A stretch of 64,000 nt of DNA, taken from contig VWZW01000879.1 of the NCBI GenBank assembly GCA_013397115.1, forward strand, positions 496,390 to 560,389. The letters run 5' to 3'. The number at the start of each line of letters is the position of its first letter. Position 1 is the stretch's first letter. This document shows positions 40,901 through 55,339 of this stretch, piece by piece. The notes under the pieces are model-generated. The model did no database searches, was not told the DNA's origin, and was given only the letters and a program-made list of their open reading frames with translations. The position numbers and the translations under genes are program-made. The stretch is from Edolisoma coerulescens. Lineage: Eukaryota > Chordata > Aves > Passeriformes > Campephagidae.

Positions 40901-41618
40901 CCTGCAAGGGTGGGGTCAAGGTTACACAGAGAGGAGCTGTATGGAAATGTCCCAGGCCACCCTGTGCAAAGCTGGCCTGGGCACTGCATTGCCAGCTCTG
41001 ATGACAGGGCTGAGGGAGCCTGAGAGCTGAGTGCCCAGCGTTCCCATACAGTTCTGTAAGCATCAGCATGCTCTGACAGCACGGTGTTTCGAGATGGGCC
41101 AGTTCATTTCCATTAACCTAAAAACAGCTTTTAGTGTACTTAGTAGTTTTGAACATGAAGTAAAGCATTAATACCTGCTGGTGCAAGCTCTGGAGATTCA
41201 GAAACATGAATTGTACAGACCATGAAATTAAAATTTAGCAATTACATCAGTGTTGCCTTATGATAGGGCTGGGGAATCAGGAAATTTGGACTCTGTTTCT
41301 GGTCCTGTCAAATTCACTCTGTGACCATAGACAAGCAGCTTAACCTCACAGCATCTGAGGTTAATGCTTGCCCAACTTGCAGGGTTTTCTGAGGCTTGAT
41401 TAATGCTTCTGTTGTTTCTTTGGCATCCTGCAATGGATGATGTTCACAGTGCATATGCTGTTGATAAAAACATAAAAAAAAAAAGAAATGTAAATTACTT
41501 TTTTATTTGTTATAGGTGAAAAATGCAGAACTTACAGGCCGTGTTTTAACATTTTGAAGAACGCTGCATAGGATTTGATAGAAATAATTGCAGATAAGCA
41601 AGTAAATTTATATAACAA

Positions 41619-41638
41619 TTTTTTGTTTGTTTGTTTTT
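41619..41638. repeat. (TTTG)n short repeat
   Basis: A T run followed by about three TTTG units, ending TTTTTAG. Simple sequence. Confidence 0.8.
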
Positions 41639-44600
41639 AGACATGTTATTAATTCTAGGTTTTTGAGGACCCAGATTAGGTCACCATTGCAGTTACTTTA
41701 GCAATGCAGTAATACAGAAACTTTCCAATGGAAAATTATAGCAGGGGATTCCCTGAGGAAAGAAATGTACAAAGCAGCCCTTTCTGTGGCAGTCGAAGGG
41801 AAGCCATCAATTTTTCATTGCTTCATAGATGCAGCTCCAAATTGCAAAACTCGTCTTCTTTCAGTGTAAGTGGTTTTGGGGCCTTTGGCATTAGTGGTCA
41901 GTGGAGTAAATCCTGTATGTGGATTGTTGAAATGTTTTTTCAGTGGCAACGGAAACTCTCAAGGGAATTTAATTTCCCTTTCACAGAGAGGGAAAGCAAA
42001 ATGAGGGGACATTGCAGATCTGACGCAGTTCTGGGCTGTTCCTCAGGCAGTTACCTTATGCATTTATAAACAAAGGTTTTATATCCACCCTGTATAGTCA
42101 AGTGGTTCTGTTTGGCAAATCATTTTACACTTGATTACTGAAGGTTCTGAGTCTTTCATAAACCAGGTGAACCATGCAGCTTTTCATTTGGCTTTCAGTT
42201 GAATTAGTTTCGAATTATTGGATTTGATGCAGCTCTATGTTATTGAAGGATTTTTGTATAGATTGCCATGTCTACTGGCATCCTTTGCAAGGAGGTTTCA
42301 AATCTGGATGAAAACTAGATTTTCTTAGTCATTTTCTGTATGAATATATAGGCTTGTGTTTTTTGTCATTAAGTAATCATCTTCAGACCTGTATTCCTTT
42401 AGGAAAAGTTTCTTTAAATACCTAGGCCATTTTAATTCAGTTTTTTTAATGGTTGTTCTTTGTGTATCATTATATTCTATAACCGATCTTTTTCACGTTG
42501 AGGAGTGCTAAAATATAAATGGATAAGATGCTGGAGGTCTTCTGAGCAGGCTAGTATATCAGGAGCACTGGGAGTTCCCCCTTGCTGATTTTTGTGTCAG
42601 GGATCATGGTCCAAGCAAGGTGCCACCTTCTGAATACCAAAAGAGTTGGCATTTATGTTATTTCAGAGAAGATTTGCATTCTGAAGGAAGATAAGCTGGT
42701 AAAATTCTGGGTTTTCATTCTGCTCCCTTTTACAACAAGAGGTGAAATAACACAATATTTTTAGACTGATGCAGTCAAGCATCAAGTAAAATAAAGGCCT
42801 AATTCTTCAGACTTTTATGTCTTCATCAGTACAGTGAAGTCACACTGTTGGAAATCCACAATTAGGATCTAATAATTTACTATTTCTCAAATAGCTTTTA
42901 AAAACCAAGTGATGAATCTGCTCTTTATCCCTGACTTTTCTTCATGGAGTGACGCTATTTATGTGTTTTGATGGTGCTCTGAAGTCTGTAGGAAGTCCTT
43001 TGATGGCTGAGCCAGTATTTTGTTAACAGGATGTTTCCATCTTCTTTTACTGCTTTAAACTTACCAAAAACAAATTTGGAAACTCTTCGTGTTTATAAAG
43101 GAGATGACAGTGCTAGCTGATTAAAAGGGGCATAATTTGTTGCCCCACTTATCTCATGTTGTTGATTAGCTGCAACAGATATTGATGCCAAATTCACTTT
43201 TTATATGAGTAAATTTGGCACATATGCATGACAGTTCTTCCTCTTGTACCATCATTAGCAGACTCTAACTGGCATTCTGCCACTGTGGAAAAGGAGAATT
43301 GTTTTCACTCAGTGTGCATCTTGTGTTCACCATCTGTATCCTCTGTTTTTAGGGCCTGATCCTGCAAAACTATCACAGGAACAGTTAGTTCTCCTACTAT
43401 CTACTTATGTTGCTGGTGATTACTTGTGCCTGTTAATAAAGAGAGGGGTTTTTAGGAGCTGGAGCTTATATTTGTGAGGTGGGTTCTGAATATCTGTTAT
43501 AAATCTTGTATTGGTCACCATTCGTTAATAGTATTCATTGTATTTACAGCCATGTGGAAACCATTGTGGGTTCTTGAAAAAACACAACAAAGGAGTGTAA
43601 TATCAGATAGGACAAAACAAGAAAGAGGCAGCTGAAGGGTGGTAGGGTACAAGTTAGTAACATTTTAAGTGGCATCTGTTCTGATGTTTCTCTGCCCTTC
43701 CCAGGGAAGGATTTTCCAGATATCTAACCTGAATTTTTCATGCTGTGATTAGGTTTATTGCCCCTGACTGTATCCATAGTATAATTTAGGTTTGGTATGT
43801 ATCTCCAGTTTTGCATAACTGGCAAAGTACTGCAGGTAGACATTATAAGAGGCTTGGTTTAGGGCTTGTGTTTCCATGCACTCATTAGAGGGTGGAAAAC
43901 AGCTTTTGTTTAGGCCAGCGGTGTTATCCCCAAGTTCCAGAGTGGCCTGGGAGGGAGTTACAAGACCAAGTCTGAGAGCCCCCCTTGAGCCTGTCTGCAG
44001 TGTTTGCATGGTTTGCAGAACTGTTCCGTGCCTCTGCTCAGGATTCTGTGGCTTTTATAATAGCCAAAGGGTTACCCTGCAGTGTTGAACGGTTGTGCGG
44101 CTGCGATGGGCTGGGAGATTGTTGGCTTTGCTTAGCATGACTTGCCACAACACAAACCCTTCCGTCATCGCTTTGAGGCCTCGCTGCTGGAATGTGCCCT
44201 GTCTGTTGTTTTGCCTTACGTCTCTCCCAGAGCTGACCACAACTACAAAACAACCTGGCTGCTTTCATTACATGTAGTGTGAGCTGCCACTTCACTCGCC
44301 CATGGCTCACTTTCAAGTTGGGATTTAAAAGACTCCTTAAAATTTCCCAAGAGCAGAGCAGCTGGAGACCTTTTTGAGGTAATACCTCTCCGGGTTCGGA
44401 GGGGCAGCAGCTCTGCTCCTGTCCCCATCATGCCCTTCATGATGCTGGTGTGGATCCCAGGAACCTGCAGCTACGTCCCACTCGGGTTCATGCCCAGCCC
44501 AATCCTGCACTCCTCTTGGCACTCTCCCAGACTCAGCTTACCACCCAAATAATTGTGGCAGGATGACTGGAAGGCAGGCAGGAGGTTTTCAGGTAGGGTA

Positions 44601-44763
44601 GGGCAGGCAGTAACTTGGTTTGCTTGTTTGTTGGTGAAGAAAATACTGTAAGAGATTATGTGCCTTTCATTGGTGACTTCTGAGGGAGATTTAGTAGCTA
44701 ACTTGGCTGATAGGCTCTGTTTAGTGTGTAACGGACTCCTTAAGTCTTCAGATGAACTTCTGT

Positions 44764-44790
44764 AAAAAAAAAAAAAAAAAAAGAAAAAAA
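44764..44790. repeat. A homopolymer, 19 + 7 bases
   Basis: Nineteen A residues, one G, then seven A residues. No AATAAA signal precedes it closely and no gene-like segment abuts it. Confidence 0.9.
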
Positions 44791-47700
44791 TTTCGTCTGA
44801 TTTTGCTCCAGGTAAAATCCAGCATATGCATGTAGATATGCATAATATATTTTTTCCTTGTTAATAATGGGAATAATGTTGTGCATTTTCTATAATGCTT
44901 ACTTGTGTTTGGTGTACGTCACGCTGGGTCAACTTGTAGCATGTGTACAAAAGACTAGTTCTATTTCAGTACCCTTAACTGTGAGAAAAGTGGCTTAGAT
45001 TCTTCTGCTCTCTGCAGTTCCAGGAATCTTAGTTATAACTGCACCTAATCAACCCCCAGTGTCCTCAAAACATACAGTTACAGCTTGCTGGCCTAAAAGT
45101 TGGTACAGAAATGAGAAAATTATGTGAATTTCTTGCTTCTCTTCACTCTTAACCTCCAAATGAAAGCTATTTACACAGCAGTGTTGTATGTCACCCAGCT
45201 TTACTTGCTACTTCACAGAACTGGAAGTTTAGATATTGCAACTATGCAGATTGTTTCAGTAACATAGTTTAATGCAAACTAACTGATGACATCTATGTGT
45301 ATCTTCACAAGCATAAGGAGTTCTGTGAAGAGGAAAGATTTTGGTATTGACCTGTACAAAAGAGTTTCAGTTAGAAGTTCTGGATAAAATTCAAAGATAG
45401 CAGATGATAGTTTACTCAGGCTTTTTTGGGTAAAGAAACATTTTGAACGTTGAAAACAAATCAGAAAAAGCACAGTCCAAAAATAATGTTTTTTGGAAAA
45501 CTGAGCTTTTAACAAAGAAAACTGGATCTCTGCTTTGGCATAGCAGGACCCTGCTGTATAGTCAGCAATAAAAAAGAATGGTTTTAAATGGAAATAAATT
45601 TAAGAATACAAACAAAGCAAAATTTGTGGCAAATTTATAATCAGCTTTTCACTGTGTTTTACATTAAAGAGTTTTTTCCTTACAGTATTAATTATTAAAT
45701 TATAGAAACTTCACCTCCTATGTTGTCTTGGAAACACTGTGGAATTGCTCTTTGTTTGTGACAAAATGGGGAAAATGAATGAGCACTGGACTTGTGTATT
45801 TGATTAAACACTTCTTTAAAGTAACACTTTTGTCTGGTTTCAGCTTTCTTCTTTGGCTTTCACTTGTCATCTTCTGGTTGTGTTCTCTATTTTTCCTTTG
45901 TCCGTAATATTAATTTCAGCTTCCTTTTGTTACTGGTTGATTGAATTACTTCATTTACCACTCAGTTGTCTTCTTGCTGTTGTTTATAAAACATCACTAT
46001 AGTTACATGTGATACAGATATGGTTGGCTGGCTAGGGTTATAAAATAAGACTCATTATAAAGGCTATACTGTGGGCTCAATTGCCTAGGACTCCCTGAGA
46101 AGCACAATAAATGCCTTATCTGTAAATGAGCAGATAAGCTGTTGTTTGGTGTTCTGTGTTTCATACACGATTACTGAATTCAAGTGATTTTCAAATTTTT
46201 ATGTAGCAAAAAATTATTGGTGATTATAGTGTTCTAACAGATAGTTCTTCAGAATTCTGTTTCCCAGCTGCGTTAAGGTGCACTGACATTGCAGCCCAGT
46301 GGAGCCAGCTGGTGATTTTGATATCCATAGCAGCGGGATAGCATCCACCATATGGAGCATCAAAAAGAATTTTTATTTTATTAGCTTGATGTTAAAAAAA
46401 ATGAGTACACCTGTGTAAAGTGTGACATTGTATTTTTCTATTTATTTTTCTTTGTTTGGGTAACTAATGGAAGCTATATCCAAAATGAATGTTAAAAGTC
46501 GAATAGGAAGAACTCATTTAATCTGTGCCCATTCACTTTTCTGTGAATGTGAGGTTAGTGTTTTCCAGGAGCCCCCAGAGAGCTCTGTGGCTGCTCTGAG
46601 CATAGGAACAATCTCACAGCTTACTGTATAGGGTGACCTTTAACTACTCCAGCTCATTGGGGGTAAAGTTGTGAGAGAGGTCATGATGTTGCACTACAAA
46701 GATCTTTATCTATGCTCTGGTCTTTTTGTAGGTACAGTTCTGTAATCACTTATGAGCAAACCTGTCCTTTCAACAAGACAGTAGGTATAAGTTTGTCTTC
46801 TCTCTCCACCTTGTCCCTTTACAGTGTCCAGCAAACTGATTTTCAGTAGAGCCATTTGGATTATCTTTTATTAAAAAAACCCAAATCAGCAAAGCCTTTA
46901 CCTGTTAAGATGCCATGTGAATTTGTTTAAACAGTTTTCAGCCAGAATAGAATAATATTGAAAAAGCTGCAGGTCAGTGAAAACTACCTGGAAGGAACTC
47001 GGTAATCTCCATTTGACCTTTTTCTTGCCTGTGAATATGTTAAAAAAAATACTTGCAGAATGGAGGCTAAAGCAGTAAATTTGCTCTAAAACTGGTATAC
47101 TCTATACTTAAAAACCCCGGAAGCTTCTGCACAGAAATGGATTAAACAGAAAGAACTCTATTCCACTGCCTGCCTTCATCATCATCATGTACCTTTGTTT
47201 TCAATACAGTTTTTGAGAGTAAGGTGGCTGGAGATAAGAACTAGGACCACTTGATGTAAATCTCCCTTTACGCAGTTGGGACAGGGTAAAGGAGCTGCAG
47301 GGCAGGTGAAAGCCATGTCTCTCAGTCTGCAGGAACGTGGTGATGAGCACTGCAGCTGGGCTCAGCTTTGAGTTGTCTTGGCAGTTTTCTAACTGATGCC
47401 AGGTGATCTAATGGGTCAAATACGACAAGGATTGTGCAAATAAGTAAAATGTATTTTGAATTAAGAAACTGTTTTTTCTCATATCTGTTAAAGCTTCTCC
47501 CAGTGTAAAAGTTTGGCGTGATATCTGACACAGGGTTGTGGGTTTGCTTCCAGTTTCTTGGCCAAGAGCCCTGATTTCCCTGACTTGTGGTGACAGATCA
47601 TGGCAGCAGCCACACAGGGTAAGAATGTCCCTGCAGAAGGATATTGCAATAGTTTGTACAAGTATATATCAGGCCAGAAAAATGAAACTATGAGAGCACC

Positions 47701-50401
47701 ACACATTGTCTGCTGCAGACAGTAGAAAATCCATAGTGAAAAAGGTGGGTTGATCAAAAGCTGGCCTGGAAATGTCCAGTATAATGCAGCGTATGTCTTT
47801 CGAAAAGCACATATGCTCCATCTGATGCTAAAGGAGTCATTAAGGACTGAGGGAAGGAAGAATTAATATGTATCTGAACTAATTAGCATAGACTACAGTC
47901 AGCAGAAAGAGGCAAACTTATTAAGTCCTAGTTTAGACTACTACAGGCCTACTGTTGTCTAAAAGAAAGAAAAGCCTAAAAGCACCCATTTCTTTGTCAG
48001 CTGTACTGAAGTTTAGACAGCCAACTCAGACAGAGTTTGGTTGTTGGACAGAGTTTGGACATATGTTTGGATGAATTCTGCTCTCGAAGTCATTTCAGAC
48101 TTCAATAGACTGTGGGTCAGCTTTGGCTGAAATTTTGCTGCTGTGAAGCTGTCATGTTAAGTTTGTCAAGATCCCGGTCAGCTGAGAACCAACTAACTTG
48201 CTACCCCCCTCCCTTTTCTTATACCAAAACACATTATTCGTTGTATATCTCTGCAAAACAGATTGGTGCAGCAGTTTGACCTCTTTGAAATACGAGAGTC
48301 TTCCAGGCAGTGTTGAAAAGGTGTTCTTTGCATCCAGATGGATTTTTTTGTGGTTTGTTTATTCTTATTCCCAAAATACACATCTTTTCATTCAGTGCGT
48401 GTACATAATATATGCTTCTGTTTAGTACAGTAATTGTAAACAATTACTCCCTTCACAGAAAAGAGGATGTGTGATAATTATGTAGCAGCTTGTTCCTTTG
48501 AAAACAACTGTGTGAATCTTTGAGGGACATGACCTAAACTAGAGGCTTCTGAGTAGTTCAAAACACCACAAAATGTAATGGGCCTTTTCCTGGGCCAGAT
48601 TTTTGGTAGACTGCTGAAACTCTGTTTGAATAGGTACTTGTGCATGGAAGAAGTCCTTAGGCACTGAAATACAAACGTCTGCAAATAATGACCTAGGTCT
48701 TAGCCATGGTTGTAATAAAAGTATACAGCTGAAGAGATAAGTTTTAGTATCCCTCACTAAATATTTGTCCATGAAATTGGAGCCAGCATGAGATGAAGTA
48801 TTGTCAGGTACTTTGTATAACTTTTTTTTTATTTTATCAGTGTGTTTTTGTATAACTTAAAAAATTGAAGCTGGAGTCTACATAAATAAGAAGAGTCTGG
48901 ATCCTCTGCATTCATAATGTGTTTTGCTGGCCCAGTTGAGTTACTGGAGAAGGCTGGATGCCAAAGGCCATTAACCAACTGTGCACTAAAGCCTGGTCCC
49001 CATCACGCTCTCACCCTTTCTTTTGGGAGCAGCCCTGAGTGTGCTAGGCCTGCTTACCAGCTTCCCCATCAGATCACTCCAGTACATACATGCGTGCCTG
49101 TAGTCTCTCCTCATCCCAGGAGGATGGTTAGGTATTTAAATTGGATTAAGCTGCTGCATAAAAGGGGCAAAAGTTGCATTTCAAGTTGTTTAATATTGCA
49201 GTTCTTCTCTTGGTTTAATTCTCCTTTAGCATAAGCGCAAGCCAATTGCCCTTGTCTTGTGTCCTTTTTGATACCTTCTTTTCTCTCTGCCCTCCAAATC
49301 TTATTCCTCTGTCCATGTTGCTAAATTTGTCATATCATCTCTTAGAATTTCCCTTTTGCCATCTTCTCTCAGCCTGATTCAGCTGCATCGGCCTCTCTCT
49401 TTTAATGCCTTCACTGATGCTCTATGTTGTGAACAGTGGCATTAAAACTACTTTGTATTTGCTTTGATTCCATAATGACCCCATGTTAGTCCATTTTCCT
49501 ATTAATACTCTGCCTGTAAAATGCTGTTGAGATAATGAACCTCATTACAACACATTTTTCCCTAACATAATACTAGCAGGACTCCAGTTTGTGAAGTACA
49601 AGCTGGCTGAACCCTTAGCAGATGCTTGATTTAATTAATGGGAGGACACAAAGTGTGCAACCAGGCCAGTATTCCTCTTGGAGACAAAATGATAATTACC
49701 AAACCCTACAAGTGATTTGTAAACAGCAGACGGGTATTTTTCCTAAATCCAACACTTCAATAATGCGATTATCTCTTATTACAGCCTTTTGTGGACTCTG
49801 CCTCACATTTCGAGATGAAACCTGGTATTCTTCCTTTAGTATGCATATTAAAGATGATTCAGATCTTTAAAATCACCATGCAAATGCCCCAGGGCTTTGC
49901 ATTTTCTACTTACTGTGTTGTGGTGCCATTTACACTGCTGTGGTGAGCAGTGTTTTATTTGGCTCGCGAAACAGTGAGGAAATGGTTCAAAATATGTTTT
50001 GCTTAAGCACTTTATCTTTCTAGTGCAGCTGGAGTTTTTATTTCACACTCAAATGCACTAGTAAAACATCAGACACCTTTTTTTTCTAGTCTATGAAGCA
50101 GCTGAGTACAGCAATGAGGGAATTGAAGTAATTTAGCAAGTATTTATATTTCTTGAATAGTATCCTTAACAGATAGACTTTTTTTTCTGTCTTCCTTCTT
50201 TTTCAAGCCTAATATCATAGTACCTGAGCACTTGGTATCTTTCCAGTTCCCAGTGCCTAACCACACTAAAGAGGAAGATAGCCTTACCTGCATTTCACAG
50301 ATGAGAAGCTGGGACATGGGGATGTCGGGGCTACCTGTGTTCTGGAAATGCATGGAGCATAGGTTGCCATCCCATTAGGACTGTCCCATTAGGGCTTTCC
50401 T

Positions 50402-50532
50402 GTGAGTGCTGGTGCGCTGCAGCGGGTGCCAGGCAGCTCTGGTGAGTGGCTGCAGTGGTGGTGGGTGGCGGCATCCCTGCGAGGGTCTCTGGCAGGAGTC
50501 ACCCAAGCCACTCACAAAGAGTTTGTGAGTGG
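50402..50532. repeat. GC-rich patch with competing inverted repeats
   Basis: GTGAGTG occurs at 50402, 50442 and 50526. The segment CCACTCACAAA (50508-50518) is a perfect 11-base inverted repeat of 50522-50532 with a three-base spacer. The overlapping segment AGCCACTCAC (50506-50515) is also a perfect 10-base inverted repeat of 50442-50451. The patch also has several CpGs, unlike its surroundings. No exon or known RNA family is recognised. Confidence 0.85.
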
Positions 50533-51729
50533 TTCAGAGCAGAGTGACAGGGAACAGTACTGACCTGGGAACCAGACTTGAGCTGTGTTGTAATTTTTTT
50601 TCAATGCAGTCATGTATATTGGCCCCTGCCATTCGGAGTTGTAAAGGCCAATGGCACACACCTGTAAGCTATGCCACGTAGGATGTTGGTGCAAAGGTTC
50701 CTGCTCTTATTTATTGTAGCTTAGAGCAGTATGGCTGAGTTCTTTGTCCTTTAATGGTGTGACTCATTTTGAGACTGTTTTTGGTAGAGTTCACAAATGT
50801 ATTTGAGTATTTGTAGAGAGCTGCCGTAGGAGTAAGGCTGGCCAACTGTTTGCAGGTTTTTTTTTTGTGACCAGATGGTTCTGCTTTTGCCTTTCTCTTT
50901 TTAACCCCTTGCTTTAATAGTTTTTTTTAGACACTCTTTCTACTCGCCACTCCTCATAAGCTCTTGCAGTTTGCAAAAGAAATAACATAAAAGTTAGAGT
51001 TACCCTGGCTAGTGATTTGAGTCCAGGGTTGAAAGTTAGATCAGGAATTGGTGCCTCCCTGTACTTAATGCGTATCTGCACTTGGAACAGGAAGATTGTT
51101 CTCCTCATCCAACTTTGCAGTCATAGTGTTGTATATACTTGTCCTAGTCAGGGACTGAGTCTGTAAAGACACTACAGTCATCAGATTAAGAGCGCCAGAC
51201 TTCAAGACCGATTGAATGTTTCAATCTGAGCTAAAGGAGAATTCAGTTGTAGGCCACCTGATATCTCATATATACTGGATATATTTCAGATAATTTGTCT
51301 ATCCATTACTGCAGTATGCGAATTTCATATTTTTTCTGTGTTAACTCTTATGGTATTCCCACAGGACAGCAAAAAGCAGCTATCTCTACTTTTCAAGTTG
51401 GGGAGGAAGTAGAAAAAATGCCTAATTTACCAAGCTGCAAAATCCTGATAAGTGGACTATTTCAAACACCTTAGAGTATTTTTTAATTGTTTAGATGTTT
51501 CAAGTGTTCTTTTGAAAATTACTCCATTTCAATAGAAGTTTCATGGCATTTATCAGCAAACATCTCTCTTGTAATGGCATTAAAAATCTGGCCGCAATAC
51601 TTCTCTATTAAGTGTTTTTCAAAATCACACAGTAAACGTGAATTCATCCCATGCAACTGTAGAAGCCCCCAGCTCAGCAAGTTATCTTAGGCTTTCTTCA
51701 TAGTCATCAGATGGAAATGTGCACTTTTT

Positions 51730-51765
51730 AGGATGTGATATCTTTTAAGGATCTGATCTCTTTTA
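51730..51765. repeat. 18-base imperfect tandem duplication
   Basis: AGGATGTGATATCTTTTA (51730-51747) is followed directly by a copy differing at two positions (51748-51765). A local duplication. Confidence 0.88.
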
Positions 51766-54700
51766 ATCATGAAGTCCCTGCTTCTCTCTATTGACTGCAA
51801 AGTAAACCTAGTTCAAAACGTTTTCTCCTGTGCTATAAATGCTTGCATTTATTTAGCTGAATTCAGCCTTAAGTGATTCCTCAAAGAGACACAGGATGCC
51901 TTGTAGGACAAAAGATTTTACCCAAATCTCCCAAATACTCAAACCTCTACCCCACAGATTTCACCAATCTATCCAGCAGATTGCATTCACTGCCTTTGCT
52001 CTCTGTGATTCATCTCTTCCCATTTAGTTTGTTGGACTTCAGCTGAACCCCAACTGTACAAGCATGTATTAGGGAGAAGAACCTAAAAATGTAGGATAAA
52101 AAATTAGAACTGGAGAGAAGTGTTAAAGAGAGCTTGTCACCCTCTCTAGAAAAAGCTCTGCTGAATTAAACAGCTGATTTCCACAGAAATTGCTCTTAAG
52201 GTTTTTGTTTTCCAGGAAGTTTTGACATACTTGTTGGAATTCCATGTGTAAGATAACACATTCTGTTCACATTTGTGAAATAAATCCCAATCTCTCTTAA
52301 AATTGTCATGTATTATTTAATTCTATGTGATCTTTTGAGAAGGAGGGTAAGCTTATGCTGAAAGCCAAATACAGACCTGGCACAATGTCCAGCGAATTTG
52401 TTGTGAGTTCCGTGTGCTTCTTTAAGGGCTCAATAAGTCAAATTCACTGTTGTTAAAGCAAATGTTTATTTGACAGTAGAGAACAAAGCAGACAGGCCCA
52501 TTTATGGTATTATTGCTCAGTTTACATCTTTCCACGTGACAACAGAGGCTAGAACTTGGATTATAACCCATTTAAAATGGAAGATTTCTTTCTCAGCTTT
52601 TACTCTAGCTGCTGGAGACTGGCTTGGGAAGAGGCTAATGAAAATGCTCCTATACTTTTTTTTGATGTAGATACTTGTCCTCAAAGAACTGAATGCAGGC
52701 CAGCAATTCACTTCCTGCCCTAGGCAGCATTTGAATAGCCTATTATGTCTATGACACAAATTACTCTCCTATGAGTTCAGCCAGATTAGAAACTGTGAAA
52801 CAGAGGTAGAAACCTGGCCTCATCTTTATCAGACACATCCTGTCCGAACTATTCCCGTATCATGGTTTTAAACGTGCTTTCTTAATGAATCATATTATTT
52901 TGAAATGTTGTGTTGCCTGTGATACTTGGTAGTTGAATAATTGTGATTTGGGTTTATGTTAGGTGGTAACCTGCCAAATGGGAAGATTGGTAACAAAATA
53001 AAGTCTGTATCCTGAGCATATGCTGTAGACAAATAATGATTATCTCAAACAACAGTAAAATATCTTCTGAGTTATCATTATTTCTTATTTCCTCCTGCCA
53101 CGTTTTCATTGACTTCTTCGTTGACCTCAGACCCTAAAGCACGCAAGCCTAAAGACTGTAAAACTTGCACATCAGAAGTGCACATATTTTTATTGGAAAA
53201 TGAAGCTTACCCTTCACAGCCATACCTGTATGCCAGTCTTGATCCTCTGCAATGGAGATGACCAGGCAAGGAAGAAAACTAGGAATCCTTTCTTACTGAT
53301 TTTTCAAAACAATAATCATGTTACATTAGCACCATGACTTTTTCCCATGCGGTATGGTAGCATAAATTTTTCCATTGGTAAAAGTAGCTGACTCTTGAAT
53401 AATCCCCCCCTCCCGATATTTCGGGAAGTCTTGATGAGGAAAGTTTTTTGTGTGCAGGTGAAATATACCTGGCAGTTAAGGTGGTCTCCTTGCTTGATGA
53501 CTTCAGCTCTGCTTGTTCAGAAACTAGTTGGGGAGTAGCCAGACAAAACTCCAAAAGGGGCTACACCTGTCCATTTTCTAGGAGGTATTCTTTCCATAAT
53601 GTTTGCTGAGAGGCCGTGGAAAAGGCAAGATAATAAATTGAAGAGTTTCTCTCCAGGAAGGCCTCCTCTTTTGTATGTCTTTTTGTACTCCGCTGCCGAA
53701 TCCATACCCCTACACTTCTTGATCCTACTCTGACATGTGACAGTGGGTTGGGAAGTACTGTTGCAGTTAGAAGAGTTTTCTGTGGCTGCTCTCCAGCAGC
53801 CACTGAACATTAGTGCCTCTCTATCTCCAAGGCTGCATGAAGAAATCCTGAAACTGAGCTGAGATCAATCCTACAGGGAGTTGTTGCCTTTCAGAAGCAC
53901 CAAAACAGATGTGTCCATGCTAGGGCAAGAACAGAGGCTCTCTTCTCCCGTGTCCCAGAGGAGAAGAGATCAAAATGGTCTTTCAATTCTAATAAGTGAG
54001 TTACTTTCATGTCCAAACCTTCTGCCAGCTTTGGGGGAAGCCTTTAAGTGAGTAATGCAGTATAGAATCAGACCTGGAATAGGTCTTTCTTGTATTAAGA
54101 TAGAGAAGCACTCTCCATTCCTCTTTTATCCTTCCAGTTTATTGCTCTCCCTCCTCTAGTCTATCCTGCTTGACCATGTGGTTTCTTCAAGCCACCAAGA
54201 ACATCCATCTCACTTTTGTCACAGGATGATGGTTTTTGTGCAAACATAAATATTTAGAGAAGTTTACAAAAGATTAAGCTTCATCCAGTCAAGCATTCCT
54301 GCTAATGCAGTGTTGGGACAAGTCAGCAGGGAGCAAGAGCCTGGGCTGGTGTGCACAGCTGTTGCAAGATCAAACTGTGGAACATTCTCTTTTGATTCCA
54401 GCGACTTCACTGATCAAAACCATTTTTGAAGTTGGCTGGGTTTCTTTTCCAGAGTGAAATCCTTTCCATCAAAACAGCTTCTTCAGTGTGCAGGCTTTGT
54501 CTGTATCATGATTCTCTTGACTCAGATTTATTGTTGTTATGCAAATTCCTGATGAAAATATGGTGCACTTCCTAGAACAGTGAAAAATAAATCCATATTA
54601 GAGAAGTTTCTAGGATGCAGCACAGAGCAAAAATAGTTGGGAGACCTGCCCACAATACTTGTGTTTTGACAGTCTGGGTTTCACTCTGATCATCAATACC

Positions 54701-55159
54701 TGAGAAAAATTATGCTGGACTCCATATTAGCGTAATACAGGGAGACTTGAAGTGAGAAAATCTCATGTAAGTAAGAATGTAAATAAAGAATATAAGACTG
54801 TTTGGTTTGTGTTGAGTTTTTTTCCTAGTAAGGTAAAACAAACAAGCAGAAGTTATTCCATATAATTTATGCAGCCAGTAGGTAGTAAGATTATAGAAAT
54901 ACATTCAAGGCAAATGGGCGCATGTGTGCAAGCACAGTAGCATGTATTTCCTTTAAGGAGCCGTGCCCATCTTCAGTCTCAAGCACTGCCAGTTTGGCTT
55001 TCTGCTCCAGTGGGAAGTGGATTTGTCATACCAGCTAAAATACTGTCTACCTCTTGGACAGCTCACAAGTGACACCACTGTGGTGATGATGGGTGAAAAA
55101 ACAGCTGTCTGGCATGCTTCTCTTCAGTGCTGCTTTGCTGCCCCTTTCTTGCGAGGTGA

Positions 55160-55181
55160 CCACAGGAAATCCACAGGAAAT
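55160..55181. repeat. 11-base tandem duplication
   Basis: CCACAGGAAAT is repeated exactly twice in tandem. Simple slippage duplication. Confidence 0.9.
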
Positions 55182-55339
55182 CCTACCTTCCTAGAAAAAT
55201 ATCCTGCTTCCTCCTAAGGACGCATGGATCAGCCAGCTCGACTGGGCTGTGGGCAAATTGAAAGAGAATAATCTTTCGTAGGAAGTGGCTCAAACTTCAG
55301 TGTTTGAGACACTGAAAACTACAGTGGACAAAAACCCAG

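Larger units (their letters stand above)
23861..55339. other. Long non-coding intronic stretch
   Basis: No recognisable exon, RNA gene or intact transposon in about 31 kb. It contains the T31 homopolymer, TAGA and TA microsatellites, the A19 run, an AGG/GAA-rich patch at 33700-33726, small tandem duplications (34886-34911, 51730-51765, 55160-55181), a CpG-enriched patch at about 44090-44480 and the GC-rich hairpin cluster at 50402-50532. Reading frames reach 170 codons (40329-40841, minus strand) without family resemblance. Confidence 0.6.
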
